From Nitrospirota bacterium (GTDB lineage Bacteria > Nitrospirota > JACRHJ01): a stretch of 59,421 nucleotides of DNA. Shown one piece after another: positions 34,462 through 43,493 of this stretch. The stretch covers positions 1-59,421 of the forward strand of contig JACRHJ010000040.1 of the NCBI GenBank assembly GCA_016212105.1. Direction: 5' to 3'. The notes beneath the pieces are model-generated. The model ran no database searches and was not told the origin of the DNA. It saw nothing but the letters and a program-made list of their open reading frames with translations. The number at the start of each line of letters is the position of its first letter. The first letter of the stretch is position 1. The position numbers and the translations under genes are program-made.

Positions 34462-35574
34462 TCAGCAGCTTCCCACCTCGTCGATTATGTATGCGGTCAT
34501 ACTGTCGAGCGGCATCGACCTGTCCACGCCGCCCATCTCGACCGCCACCTTGGGCATACCGTACACGACGCAGCTCGCCTCGTCCTGGGCGACGGTCCTG
34601 CCGCCCGCGTCCCTTATGAGCTTTATGCCGCGCGCGCCGTCGTGCCCCATGCCCGTCAGTATCAGGGCAAGCGCCCTGGCCCTCACGACCTTCGCCACGG
34701 ACTCGAACAGGACGTCCACCGACGGGCGGTGCAGGGTGCCCTCCGGCTCGGACGACAGCCTTACGTACAGTCCGTCGGCGTCCCGCACGACGGTCATGTG
34801 CATCCCGGAAGGCGCGATGAGGCACCTGCCAGGGGCCGCACGGTCCCCGTCCACGGCCTCGGACACAGAGAGGTCGCAGAGCGTGTCCAGCCTCTGCGCG
34901 AGCGAGGCGGTGAAGCCTATCGGCATGTGCTGCACGACGAGGACGCAGGCAGCGAGCCCCGCCGGTATGCCCGTCAGTATCGTCTGGAGCGCGGGCGGGC
35001 CGCCGGTCGAGGTGCCGATGGCGACCAGTTCGTAGACTCCCCTGCCCGGCACCGGCCTGGGTGCCGCCCGTCCCGCCGGGACGGCCTCCGCGGGCTGCAC
35101 GGGTTCCGGCTCCCTCGGAGGCGCGGGCGGGCGCTTAGTCGCGGCCGCGCTCCTCGCCATCTTCTCGGCGTCCACCCCGGCCGCCGCCTTCACCTTGGTT
35201 ATCAGGTCTCCGGCGATGCTCAGGATGTCCATCGCGGTGGTCGCGGACGACTTGTCTATGAAGTCCACCGCGCCCAGGTCCAGCGCGCGGAGCGTGACCT
35301 CGCCTCCCTCGCTGGTGAGCGAGGAGAGCATCAGGACAGGGACCGGGCAGTCGCGCATTATCTTCCCGAGCGCGGTCAGCCCGTCCATGCCGGGCATCTT
35401 GACGTCGAGCGTGACCACGTCCGGCAGGAGGGACCTGACCTTCCGGTAGCCCTCCTCGCCGTCCGAAGCGGTGTCCACGACCTCTATCATGTAGTCGGAC
35501 GAGAGCATGCGCGTGAGCGCCTTGCGCATGAACGCCGAGTCGTCTACCACCAGTACGCGTATTTTGCGTGTCAT
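34462..35574 (-). CDS. cheB: Chemotaxis response regulator protein-glutamate methylesterase CheB
   Basis: A 370-residue protein: receiver (VLVVDDSAFMRK, TLDVKMPGMDG) then a methylesterase domain with the Ser-His-Asp set in IGTSTGGP, VVQHMP and GMGHDGARG. It removes methyl groups from receptor glutamates and deamidates glutamines. A proline-rich linker joins the two parts. It closes the adaptation pair with the two CheR genes nearby. Confidence 0.96.
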   Translation of the reverse strand: MTRKIRVLVVDDSAFMRKALTRMLSSDYMIEVVDTASDGEEGYRKVRSLLPDVVTLDVKMPGMDGLTALGKIMRDCPVPVLMLSSLTSEGGEVTLRALDLGAVDFIDKSSATTAMDILSIAGDLITKVKAAAGVDAEKMARSAAATKRPPAPPREPEPVQPAEAVPAGRAAPRPVPGRGVYELVAIGTSTGGPPALQTILTGIPAGLAACVLVVQHMPIGFTASLAQRLDTLCDLSVSEAVDGDRAAPGRCLIAPSGMHMTVVRDADGLYVRLSSEPEGTLHRPSVDVLFESVAKVVRARALALILTGMGHDGARGIKLIRDAGGRTVAQDEASCVVYGMPKVAVEMGGVDRSMPLDSMTAYIIDEVGSC

Positions 35575-36009
35575 GTCCGCGATGTCCTTCTTATATAATT
35601 CCCTGGCCCCGACCTCTTGCTCCCCCTCTTAAGATAAGAGGGGGCCGGGGGGCGTTATGAAGTACAGTGAACTATTCTACCGTATTATTAATCCGGCGTC
35701 TAAATATGCATGTAGCTTCTACCAAAACAAAGTCACTGGATTCCCGCTTTCGCGGGAATGACGGGTAGTTGCGTGTCTCCCCGTGCTTGACACGGGGTCC
35801 AGGAAGTTCACATTTTATCCACCGTGATATTAAGGCTGCCCTTCTCTTGCTCCCCCTCTTAAGATAAGAGGGGGCCGGGGGGGCGTTATGAAGTACCGTG
35901 TACTACTCTACAGTATTAAGGCTGCCCGTCTCATTCCCACTCATAAGATTAATGAGGTGGAAGGGGGGCGTTATGAAGTATTACACGGGTGACGGGCCCA
36001 CCGGGCCGG
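35575..36009. repeat. 435-bp repeat region between cheB and cheR
   Basis: No gene is seen. A unit of TTGCTCCCCCTCTTAAGATAAGAGGG + GGCCGGGG + GCGTTATGAAGTAC occurs at about 35617 and 35847, and a third, broken unit (CTCATAAGATTAATGAGG ... GGCGTTATGAAGTA) at about 35932. Between the first two lies a copy of the composite TTAATCCGGCG repeat (35689-35827). The cheR stop follows directly at 36010. Confidence 0.8.
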
Positions 36010-36903
36010 TCAACTCTCCTTCTTGGCATACACAATCACCCCAGGAAACCGCCTGGGGTAGAATATGTCCGTCACCCGCGTGAGCGACTCGGAATGCCCC
36101 AGCATGAGGTAGCCGTCGTCCGAGAGCGCGCCGTGGAAGTTCTCCGCTATCCGCCTGATGGCGTCGTCCGAAAAATAGATGAACACGTTCCGGCAGAATA
36201 TCGCGTCCACGCCCTTCAGCCCGGAAAGCGACGCCGGTTCGAGGAGGTTGCCGCGCCGGAATGCGACGCGTTCCCGTATCCTCGGCTTGAGGACGTACCT
36301 TTCGCCATCTTTATCGAAGTATCTGTCTATCATGGACCTGTCGGTCGCCCGGAGCGAGTAGCTGTTGTACGAGCCGGCGGCGGCCCTCTCCAGCACCTTC
36401 CTGTCGATGTCTATGCCGGTAATCTCGACCTCCCAGTCCCGGAGGTAATGCCCGGCCTCTTCGAGGAGGATGGCGAGCGTGAACGCCTCCTCGCCGGAGG
36501 AGCAGCCGCAGGAAAGGATGCGGAGCCTCCTGTCGCCCCTGGCCGCCTTCTCCGCCTTTATGCGTCCGGCCAGCTCGCCCACGAAGAAGCCGAGCTGGTT
36601 CATCTCCCTGAAGAAGTACGTCTCGTTGTTGGTGAGGTGGGGGATCAGGTCCTCCATCTCCTCCTTGTATCGGGGGGTGTATTTCAGGTGTGCGTAGTAC
36701 TCGCCGTATGACCTGATGTCAAGGAGCCTCATGCGGAACGACAGCTTCGACGCGAGGCTGGTGAGCTTCCCGTCGTCGAAGAATATCCCGCAGTACTCGT
36801 GTATGTGGTCCCGGAGCAGCCGGAACTCGTACTCCGACAGCGCCTGCTCCGGCGTACCGATACCGGCGGGCACTGCAAGCCCGCATGACTTGAACTGTTC
36901 CAT
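36010..36903 (-). CDS. cheR: Chemotaxis protein methyltransferase CheR (first copy)
   Basis: A 297-residue SAM-dependent methyltransferase that methylates receptor glutamates. The N-terminal helical domain has the motif HLTNNETYFFRE; SCGCSSGEEAFTLAILL is the SAM site and IFCRNVFIYF a conserved CheR motif. The ATG at 36903 was preferred to GTG at 36912 because GGTGG lies five bases before it. No TPR extension. It lies 26 bases after the HEAT gene. Confidence 0.95.
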   Translation of the reverse strand: MEQFKSCGLAVPAGIGTPEQALSEYEFRLLRDHIHEYCGIFFDDGKLTSLASKLSFRMRLLDIRSYGEYYAHLKYTPRYKEEMEDLIPHLTNNETYFFREMNQLGFFVGELAGRIKAEKAARGDRRLRILSCGCSSGEEAFTLAILLEEAGHYLRDWEVEITGIDIDRKVLERAAAGSYNSYSLRATDRSMIDRYFDKDGERYVLKPRIRERVAFRRGNLLEPASLSGLKGVDAIFCRNVFIYFSDDAIRRIAENFHGALSDDGYLMLGHSESLTRVTDIFYPRRFPGVIVYAKKES

Positions 36904-36929
36904 CGACTCCACCGCGTGTTAAGTGTGCG

Positions 36930-39320
36930 TCAGGCGTCCGGCCCGGCCATGCCGCCGATAGCCGCCCTCGCGGCCTGCCTGACCATCTCCACATCGTCTT
37001 CCGCTTCGATGCGGCGGAGTTCTTCGAGCGCCTCCGGCCCGCCGAGCCTGCCGAGCGAGGCCGCGGCCGCGCGCCTCACGGCTGGCTCGCCGTGTCCCGA
37101 AAGCTTCGTCAAAAACCCGTATGCCTCCGGCCCTCCCAGCTCGCCCATCAGCCGCGCGCCCTTTATCAGGGCAGTGGCGTCTCCCCGTCCGAGCGCGGAC
37201 GCGGTCTCCGGCGCGGCCGCCCGGCCGAGCATCAGCAGGGCGTCGTATGCCGCGGGGCCGGCGTATTCGTCGTCGAGCATTGCCGCGAGCGGCCCGGCCG
37301 CCCTGCTGTCGCCGAGTTCGCCGAGCGCGGACGCGGCGGTCTTTACCACGACCATGTCCTTGTCGTCCAGAAGTCCGGCGAGCGCCCTGAACACGCCCTC
37401 ACCGCCGACCCTGCCGAGCGCGTGGGCAGACGCGCTCCTCACGCTCCAGTGCTCGTGCGAGACCAGGGCGAGGAGCGCCGGGAGCGCCTCGCCGCAGCCA
37501 AGCTGGCCTAACGCCTGCGCGGCCGTCCGGAGCAGGTCCCTGTCCGCGCGCGAGGCGAGATCTATTATGGCCCCGCACGCCGAAGGGTCGCCGAGGCTCC
37601 CCAGCGTCTCGACGGCTGCGACGACCAGGTTCTTCCTGTCGCTCCCGACGACGCCGATAAGGGCCGGGACGGCGGAGGCAGAGCCCTGGTCCCTGAGCGC
37701 CCTGATGACGTAGTAGCGTACCGACTTGTCCGGGTCCTCCATCAGCTCCAGGAGCTTCTTCAGGACCAGCTGGTCCCTTACCCTTCCGAGCGAGACAATC
37801 GCCTGCTGCCTAACCCTCGGGCTTTCGTCCTTGAGCGACATCAAAAGAGGGTGGACCGAGGCCTTGCCGCCTATCCTGCCTATGGACTTCACCGCGACCT
37901 CGCGTATGATGTCCCTCGGGTCGTCGAGGAGCGAGGAGAGCGGCTTGACCGCCTCCTCGACCTTCAGCAGCCCGAGCGTCTCGGCGGCGAGGAACATGTA
38001 CTGGGGGTCGCTGTTCTTCAGGTACGGGACGAGCTTGCCGCAGACCACCTGCGGGTCGAGTTCCGAGAGCGCGCCTATGGCAGACTCCTGCACCTCCGGG
38101 TTCGGGTCTCCGAGCAGGCCGATAAGCCCCTCGACCGAGCCCATGTCGCCCAGCTTGCCGAGCATAAGGGCGGCCTGCGCGCGCACTATGCTCATCTCGT
38201 CGGACAGCATCGTGCGCAGAAGCGGCGCTCCGGCCTCGCGGCCGAGGCTGCCCAGGTACCTGACGAGCGACTGGCGCACCATCCCGACCGGGTGTCCGAG
38301 GTTGCTCCGGACGTCCGCGAGGGCGGGCATGCCGACCGCGACGAGGTAGCCTAGCGCCGCCTCGGACAGGTCGTCCTCCTTCAGCAGTTCTATGACCTTG
38401 GGGACCGCCCTGTCCTCGCAGAGCCAGGCGAGGGCGACGACCGCGTCCCTCCTCGCCACCGGGTCGCCGGACGAGAGCATCCCCATCAGAAACGTGCGAA
38501 GCTCCGGGCCGTCCACACCGGATAAGATAGACGCGCATGATGCCGTGCCGGACGCGGCGCGGCTGTCCGCAATCATGCGTTCCTGTATCGCCACCACGGC
38601 GCGGAGCGCGTGCGCCCTGACCTCGTGCTCTTCCGAGGCGAGGAGCGGCACGACCGCGGGGAGCGCGGCCGGGCTGGCTATTCGGCCCAGCGCCTGCGAC
38701 GCGTTCAGGACGAAAAGCTCGTTGTCGAGGCACCTGATGAGCGGCTCGACCGCCCTCTCGTCGCCTATCTCGCCGAGCGCGGCGATTACCGGGAACGAGT
38801 GCCAGAAGTCGCCGTTCTCGAGCGACCTGATGAGCGGCTCGACCGCCTTCGGGTCGCCGATCTTGCCAAGCGACTCCGCGGCCGCGTGGCTGACGTTGAC
38901 GTCCGGGTCGGACAGCGCGTCAACCAGCGCGGGCACCGCGCCGGGGAGCGCTATGCTCCCGAGCAGGACGCACGCGAAGTTACGGACCTCCTCGTCCGGG
39001 TCGGACACGAGGGCGCAGAGCGCGGGCAGGGCGCCCTCGCCGAGGCTCGTGTAGACCTCCATCGCGGCGTTACGCCTGCCGGCATCCTCGCCGTCCCTGA
39101 GCGCCTCGTCCAGGTACGGGAGCGTCTCGGAGTGCGGCCTCTGGAGGACCAGCGCCTTCGCCTTGTTCCGCAGCCTGATGCTCTCGTCCTTCATGGCCGC
39201 GAGGAGCCAGGGCAGCGCCTTGCCGCCGCCCTCCATCGCCATCCGTTCGAGCCCGCGCGAACGGGCCGTCTCGTCGGGAGACCCGAGGAGCTGGATTATT
39301 TCCTGTATCGTTTCGGGCAT
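36930..39320 (-). CDS. Large HEAT/PBS-lyase-like repeat protein of the chemosensory cluster
   Basis: A 796-residue protein composed almost wholly of HEAT repeats of about 31 residues; clear units include AVEPLIRSLENGDFWHSFPV, AAALGEIGDERAVEPLIRC and ALGQLGCGEALPALLALVSH. Roughly two dozen repeats would form a long solenoid. There is no signal peptide or membrane helix. It sits between the two cheR genes (13 and 26 bases away). From memory, a HEAT-like protein also occurs in the Che7 cluster of Myxococcus; there it is an accessory part, which suggests a scaffold or regulator role here too. Confidence 0.88.
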   Translation of the reverse strand: MPETIQEIIQLLGSPDETARSRGLERMAMEGGGKALPWLLAAMKDESIRLRNKAKALVLQRPHSETLPYLDEALRDGEDAGRRNAAMEVYTSLGEGALPALCALVSDPDEEVRNFACVLLGSIALPGAVPALVDALSDPDVNVSHAAAESLGKIGDPKAVEPLIRSLENGDFWHSFPVIAALGEIGDERAVEPLIRCLDNELFVLNASQALGRIASPAALPAVVPLLASEEHEVRAHALRAVVAIQERMIADSRAASGTASCASILSGVDGPELRTFLMGMLSSGDPVARRDAVVALAWLCEDRAVPKVIELLKEDDLSEAALGYLVAVGMPALADVRSNLGHPVGMVRQSLVRYLGSLGREAGAPLLRTMLSDEMSIVRAQAALMLGKLGDMGSVEGLIGLLGDPNPEVQESAIGALSELDPQVVCGKLVPYLKNSDPQYMFLAAETLGLLKVEEAVKPLSSLLDDPRDIIREVAVKSIGRIGGKASVHPLLMSLKDESPRVRQQAIVSLGRVRDQLVLKKLLELMEDPDKSVRYYVIRALRDQGSASAVPALIGVVGSDRKNLVVAAVETLGSLGDPSACGAIIDLASRADRDLLRTAAQALGQLGCGEALPALLALVSHEHWSVRSASAHALGRVGGEGVFRALAGLLDDKDMVVVKTAASALGELGDSRAAGPLAAMLDDEYAGPAAYDALLMLGRAAAPETASALGRGDATALIKGARLMGELGGPEAYGFLTKLSGHGEPAVRRAAAASLGRLGGPEALEELRRIEAEDDVEMVRQAARAAIGGMAGPDA

Positions 39321-39332
39321 ATATCGCTCCGC

Positions 39333-40262
39333 CTAAGGTTTCCGGTAGTACAGGGCGTCGCCCCCGCCCGCCCTCTCGAAGCCGTGGGAGAACAGGTGCA
39401 GGGGCTCCGAGTCGCCCGTGAAGAGGTAGCCGCCCGGCTTCAGGCAGTCGAAAAGCGCGTCCACCAGCCGCTGCTGTCCGTCCCGGTCGAAGTATATCAT
39501 AACGTTCCTGCAGAATATCATATCGAAGAGGCCGGCGGCCTCCATTACTTCTTCCCTTCCGGCCTCGTCCCGCAGTTCCAGGCGTCTGGGGCGTGAACTG
39601 GTCAGGCCTTTGAGGTTCGACTCGCGGAACCGGACCAGCCGCCTCGTGTCCTCGCCGACCCGGAACGTGCCGCCCCCGGCCTCGACGTGCCTGTCCGCGC
39701 CCCACCTGGCCAGTTCCGGCAGCTGCGAGCCGTCGTAGACCCCGGCCCTCGCGGCGGCAAGCACCGCCCTGTTTATGTCCGTGCCGAGGACCTCGACGTC
39801 CCAGGCCCTTATGTACCTTATCGCGTCCAGGAGCGAGAAGGCTATGGAGTACGCCTCCTCGCCGGTCGAGCAGCCGGAGCTCCATATCCTGATGTTCATC
39901 GCAGGGTGGCGTCCGGGACGCTGGACCTGAGACCCCGGCCCTCCCCAGGAGCTTATCACCTCCCGGTTCCTCGCCGCCACAAGCTCCGGCAGGATGACCT
40001 CCCGGAGCGCGGAGAACTGGGCCGGGTTCCGGAAGAAGCTTGTCTGGTGCGTCGTCAGGCACTGCAGCAGCCCGTCGAGCCCGTCCGGGTTGTCGTGGAC
40101 GTGCCAGAAGTATGCCTCCAGGTCCCCGAAACCGCATGCCGCCGCCCGGTCCGCGAGCTGCCTCTCGAAGAAGGCGCGCTTCCTGGGCGAGAAGTGCAGG
40201 TCGCTCCTTTCGTATACCAGCCTCTTGAACCTCTCGTATAGGTCGTGCTTCGCGGCGGTCAT
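39333..40262 (-). CDS. cheR: Chemotaxis protein methyltransferase CheR (second copy)
   Basis: A 309-residue CheR with the N-terminal motif LTTHQTSFFRNP in place of the usual TNNET-type sequence, the SAM site WSSGCSTGEEAYSIAFSLL and the motif IFCRNVMIYFDRDGQQ. It has an insertion of about 20 residues before the SAM site (SSWGGPGSQVQRPGRHPAM). It begins ten bases after the chemoreceptor stop. The two CheR proteins of this cluster are clearly different. Confidence 0.94.
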   Translation of the reverse strand: MTAAKHDLYERFKRLVYERSDLHFSPRKRAFFERQLADRAAACGFGDLEAYFWHVHDNPDGLDGLLQCLTTHQTSFFRNPAQFSALREVILPELVAARNREVISSWGGPGSQVQRPGRHPAMNIRIWSSGCSTGEEAYSIAFSLLDAIRYIRAWDVEVLGTDINRAVLAAARAGVYDGSQLPELARWGADRHVEAGGGTFRVGEDTRRLVRFRESNLKGLTSSRPRRLELRDEAGREEVMEAAGLFDMIFCRNVMIYFDRDGQQRLVDALFDCLKPGGYLFTGDSEPLHLFSHGFERAGGGDALYYRKP

Positions 40263-40271
40263 GGTCAGGCC

Positions 40272-42797
40272 TTACGACCTCCTGCCCGTGTCCTGCCCGA
40301 CGTACCTGCCGGTCGGGGCCGGCATCGTGTTCACGCCCTGCATTATCTTGAAGGCGTCGCAGTGCATGCAGTTGGCGAGCTTTGCCCTCGCGTCGCCCTG
40401 CTTGGTCCCCTTGCACCATGTGCCCTCGATGAGCCAGCAGCGCTTCTCCGGGTTCTTGTAGGCCGGGCACTTTGCGCGGTTCTCCGGCGCGCAGTGGAGT
40501 ATGTCCCAGCAGTTCGAGGTAATCTCGTTGGTCTTGAAGACGGATATGGCCTGCTGGAGCGACTCGGCCTGGAACGTCATGCTCTCGGCCGCCTGCGACA
40601 TCTGCTGTACCGAGCCGAGGTTCTCCCTCGCTATGTCCGATATGTTCTCGACCGCCTTGACGACCAGCTCCCCGCCCCTCTTCTGCTCGGCGGTGGCGTT
40701 CGCCACCTGCTGGGTCATGGAGTTCATGTTCTCGACCGCCTTCATTATCTGCCTGGACCCTGATGCCTGCTCGGTCGCTGCTATGTTCACCTGCGACGTC
40801 ACGCGGTTCATGTCCTCGACGGCGACCCTTATCTGCCTGCTGCCCGCGGCCTGCTCCTTCATCGCGGTCGAGAGCTGCTGCGTTACGGAGTTCATGTTGT
40901 CCACGGCCTTACGTATCTGGTTGGTGCCCATCGCCTGCTCCCTGACGGCGGTGGTCACCTGGTCGGTGGCCTGGTTCATGTTCTCGACCGCCTTCAGGAC
41001 CTGGCCCGCCGCGGACGCCTGCTGCTCCGAGGCGTTGTTGATCTGCGCCATCAGCAGGTTGCTTGTCCCAACGCTGTCCTTTATGCGCTTGAGCGCCGCG
41101 CCCGCCTTGTCCGCGAGTTTTATGCCTTCGCGCGTCTCCGCCGCTCCGGCCTCGGTGGACTTCACGGCCTGGGCGGTCTCGTGCTGAACCTGCTTGATGA
41201 CCTCGCTTATCTCCTTGGTGGCGACGACGGAGCGCTCGGCAAGCTTCCTGACCTCGTCCGCGACGACCGCGAAGCCCCTGCCCGCGTCGCCCGCGCGCGC
41301 GGCCTCGATGGCCGCGTTAAGCGCGAGGAGGTTGGTCTGGTCGGCTATCTCCTCGATGACCTCGACGATCTTGCCTATCTCCTCGGAACGCCGGCCCAGG
41401 TTGCCGATGACGGTGGAGGTGGTGTTCATCGAGTCCGATATCCTGTTGATGCCCTCTATCGTCAGCTCGACCGCCTCGCTGCCCGCGAGCGCCTCGGCCG
41501 CCGCCTTCTGTGATATTGTATCGGCCTCCTTGACGTTCTTGGCGACCTCCTTGATGGAGACCGCCATCTGCTCTATCGTGGACGAGGTCTCGGAGACCGC
41601 GGCCGAGAGCATGTCCGAATTCTTCGCCACCTGGTCTATCGAAGCCACCATCTGCTCAATCGTCGCCGAGGTCTCCTGCACCGAGGCGGACAGCGTGTCC
41701 GTGTCCTTTGCCACGCGCTCGACGCTCGCCGCCATCTGCTCTATCGTCGCCGAGGTCTCCTGCACCGAGGAGGCCATCACGCCGGAGTTCTTCGCCACCT
41801 GCTCAATCGATGCGACCATCTGGTTGATGGAGGCCGAGGTCTCCTCGACGTTCGAGGCCAGGTTGTCCGCGTTCTGGGCGACGGTCTGGATGGAGGCCGC
41901 CATCTCCTCCATGCTGGAGGAGGTCTCCTCGGCGGCGGAGGCCTGGGTCTGCGCGCCCCTCGTTATCTGCTTCGCGCCGCCGCTCACCTGGTCGGCCGCC
42001 GATGCCACCTGCGCGGCCGACTGGTTCACCGTGCCTATCATGTCCTTGAGGTTTCCCACCATCTTGTTGATGGCGTGGCCGAGTTCGCCTATCTCGTCCT
42101 GCGTCCTGACCTGCACCTGGTTCGTCAGGTCGCCTTCCGCGATACCCTTGGATACCGCAACAAGCTCCATTACCGGGACCGATATGGCGCGGCTCATGAA
42201 CATCCCGATGCCCGCGCCGAGTACGGTGGACGCTACCGATATGAATATGAGGAGCAGTACGGCGTTCCTCTCTGTCTTGTCGACGACCTTCATGGTCTCG
42301 TCCATGGAGCCCCGCATGCTCTCGTGCAGTCCTTCCACGTCCTCGGACATCTTCCCGGCCAGCGTGTCGAACGCCTTCATCTTGTCCGTCATCTCGGCGT
42401 TCGCCCCGGCGACCCTGGTGTTCAGTATGTCCATCCCTTCCGCCTCGACCAGGACAAGGTTGTCCTCGACCTTCTTCAGGGCCTCAGCTTCCTTATCCGT
42501 GAGGCCCTTCTTCTTTATATCCTCTATCCTCCCCTTCAGCTCGGCTATCAGCTTCCTGAAGTTGGCGGCCTCGCCCCGGTCCCCGGTTATAAGGTAGTCG
42601 TTCACCGGCATCATGGCGGCCAGCGCGGTGAGCTGTATGTCGGCCGCGTCCTCTATCTCGCCGCTGTGCTCGGAAATGTAGTCGGTCCCCTTGCCCATGC
42701 TGGTCATGGACCTGTAGGACGAGCCGGCAAGGATGACAATCAGCACAACCAGGCTTCCGAACGCGAGCAACAGCTTGGCCCTGAGCTTCAGTTTCAT
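40272..42797 (-). CDS. Methyl-accepting chemotaxis protein with expanded coiled coil and C-terminal cysteine module
   Basis: An 841-residue receptor. Helix 1 at about 8-28, extracytoplasmic four-helix-type domain to about 180, helix 2 ([20 protein letters not shown]), HAMP, a very long cytoplasmic coiled coil, and the signalling tip [20 protein letters not shown]. On the arm before the tip there are four 28-residue repeats with ETSATIEQM; on the arm after it five 28-residue repeats with AVENMN. The last 80 residues carry CWDILHC...KCPAYKN...[12 protein letters not shown]...CMHC. The ATG at 42797 follows AAGGGGG. No C-terminal CheR/CheB pentapeptide is seen. Confidence 0.93.
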   Translation of the reverse strand: MKLKLRAKLLLAFGSLVVLIVILAGSSYRSMTSMGKGTDYISEHSGEIEDAADIQLTALAAMMPVNDYLITGDRGEAANFRKLIAELKGRIEDIKKKGLTDKEAEALKKVEDNLVLVEAEGMDILNTRVAGANAEMTDKMKAFDTLAGKMSEDVEGLHESMRGSMDETMKVVDKTERNAVLLLIFISVASTVLGAGIGMFMSRAISVPVMELVAVSKGIAEGDLTNQVQVRTQDEIGELGHAINKMVGNLKDMIGTVNQSAAQVASAADQVSGGAKQITRGAQTQASAAEETSSSMEEMAASIQTVAQNADNLASNVEETSASINQMVASIEQVAKNSGVMASSVQETSATIEQMAASVERVAKDTDTLSASVQETSATIEQMVASIDQVAKNSDMLSAAVSETSSTIEQMAVSIKEVAKNVKEADTISQKAAAEALAGSEAVELTIEGINRISDSMNTTSTVIGNLGRRSEEIGKIVEVIEEIADQTNLLALNAAIEAARAGDAGRGFAVVADEVRKLAERSVVATKEISEVIKQVQHETAQAVKSTEAGAAETREGIKLADKAGAALKRIKDSVGTSNLLMAQINNASEQQASAAGQVLKAVENMNQATDQVTTAVREQAMGTNQIRKAVDNMNSVTQQLSTAMKEQAAGSRQIRVAVEDMNRVTSQVNIAATEQASGSRQIMKAVENMNSMTQQVANATAEQKRGGELVVKAVENISDIARENLGSVQQMSQAAESMTFQAESLQQAISVFKTNEITSNCWDILHCAPENRAKCPAYKNPEKRCWLIEGTWCKGTKQGDARAKLANCMHCDAFKIMQGVNTMPAPTGRYVGQDTGRRS

Positions 42798-42855
42798 TTC
42801 TTTCCCCCTTGTTGCCATTGTGTCACGGGTGTACGATACAACCTGCGTGTACGGA

Positions 42856-43491
42856 TTATGCGGCGAGCTGCCTGCCGACGACGGAGTCGAGGTCGAGCAG
42901 GATGATCAGCCTGCCTTCCATCTTCCCGACCCCCTTTATGAACCCCTTGTCCTTCTCGGCGACCTCGTCCGGGGGCGGCTCCACCACCCGTGACGGGAGC
43001 TTCATGACCTGCGAGACGCCGTCCACCAGCATCCCGAGGACGCGGCCCCCGGCCTCGATGACCATTATCCGGGAGCCCTTCGTCAGGCCGGACTCTTTGA
43101 TGTCCATAACCGCCTTAGGGTCCACCACCGGGATTATCCTGCCGCGCAGGTTTATCACGCCCTTTATGTGGCCCGGCGAGTTCGGGACGCGTGTCCAGCC
43201 GCCCACCCTGATTATCTCCTGCACCCTAGAAATCTCGAGCGCGTACTCCTCGCCCCCCAGGAAGAACCCCACCAGGTGGAAGGATTCCTCCTCCTTCTTC
43301 TCTTCCTCGCCCCAGACGTCGCCGGACGCGTAAGGGCTGGACGTCTCCGTCTCCTCCTCCACGGCGGCCTCCGTGACTGGGACGGCTCCGGGGACGCCAT
43401 CTGCCCCGCCGCTGAACGCCGCGAGGATGTCCTCGGCGAGTCCGGAGGACGGGAGCGTTATCTTCTTGCCCGCTTCAGGTTTGCTGTCCAT
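42856..43491 (-). CDS. cheW: Chemotaxis coupling protein CheW
   Basis: A 211-residue adaptor linking receptor and CheA. After an acidic N-terminal extension of about 70 residues it has the CheW fold: [38 protein letters not shown] and [20 protein letters not shown]. The ATG at 43491 was chosen over a long extension overlapping cheA. Three bases separate it from the cheA stop. Confidence 0.95.
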   Translation of the reverse strand: MDSKPEAGKKITLPSSGLAEDILAAFSGGADGVPGAVPVTEAAVEEETETSSPYASGDVWGEEEKKEEESFHLVGFFLGGEEYALEISRVQEIIRVGGWTRVPNSPGHIKGVINLRGRIIPVVDPKAVMDIKESGLTKGSRIMVIEAGGRVLGMLVDGVSQVMKLPSRVVEPPPDEVAEKDKGFIKGVGKMEGRLIILLDLDSVVGRQLAA

Positions 43492-43493
43492 GT

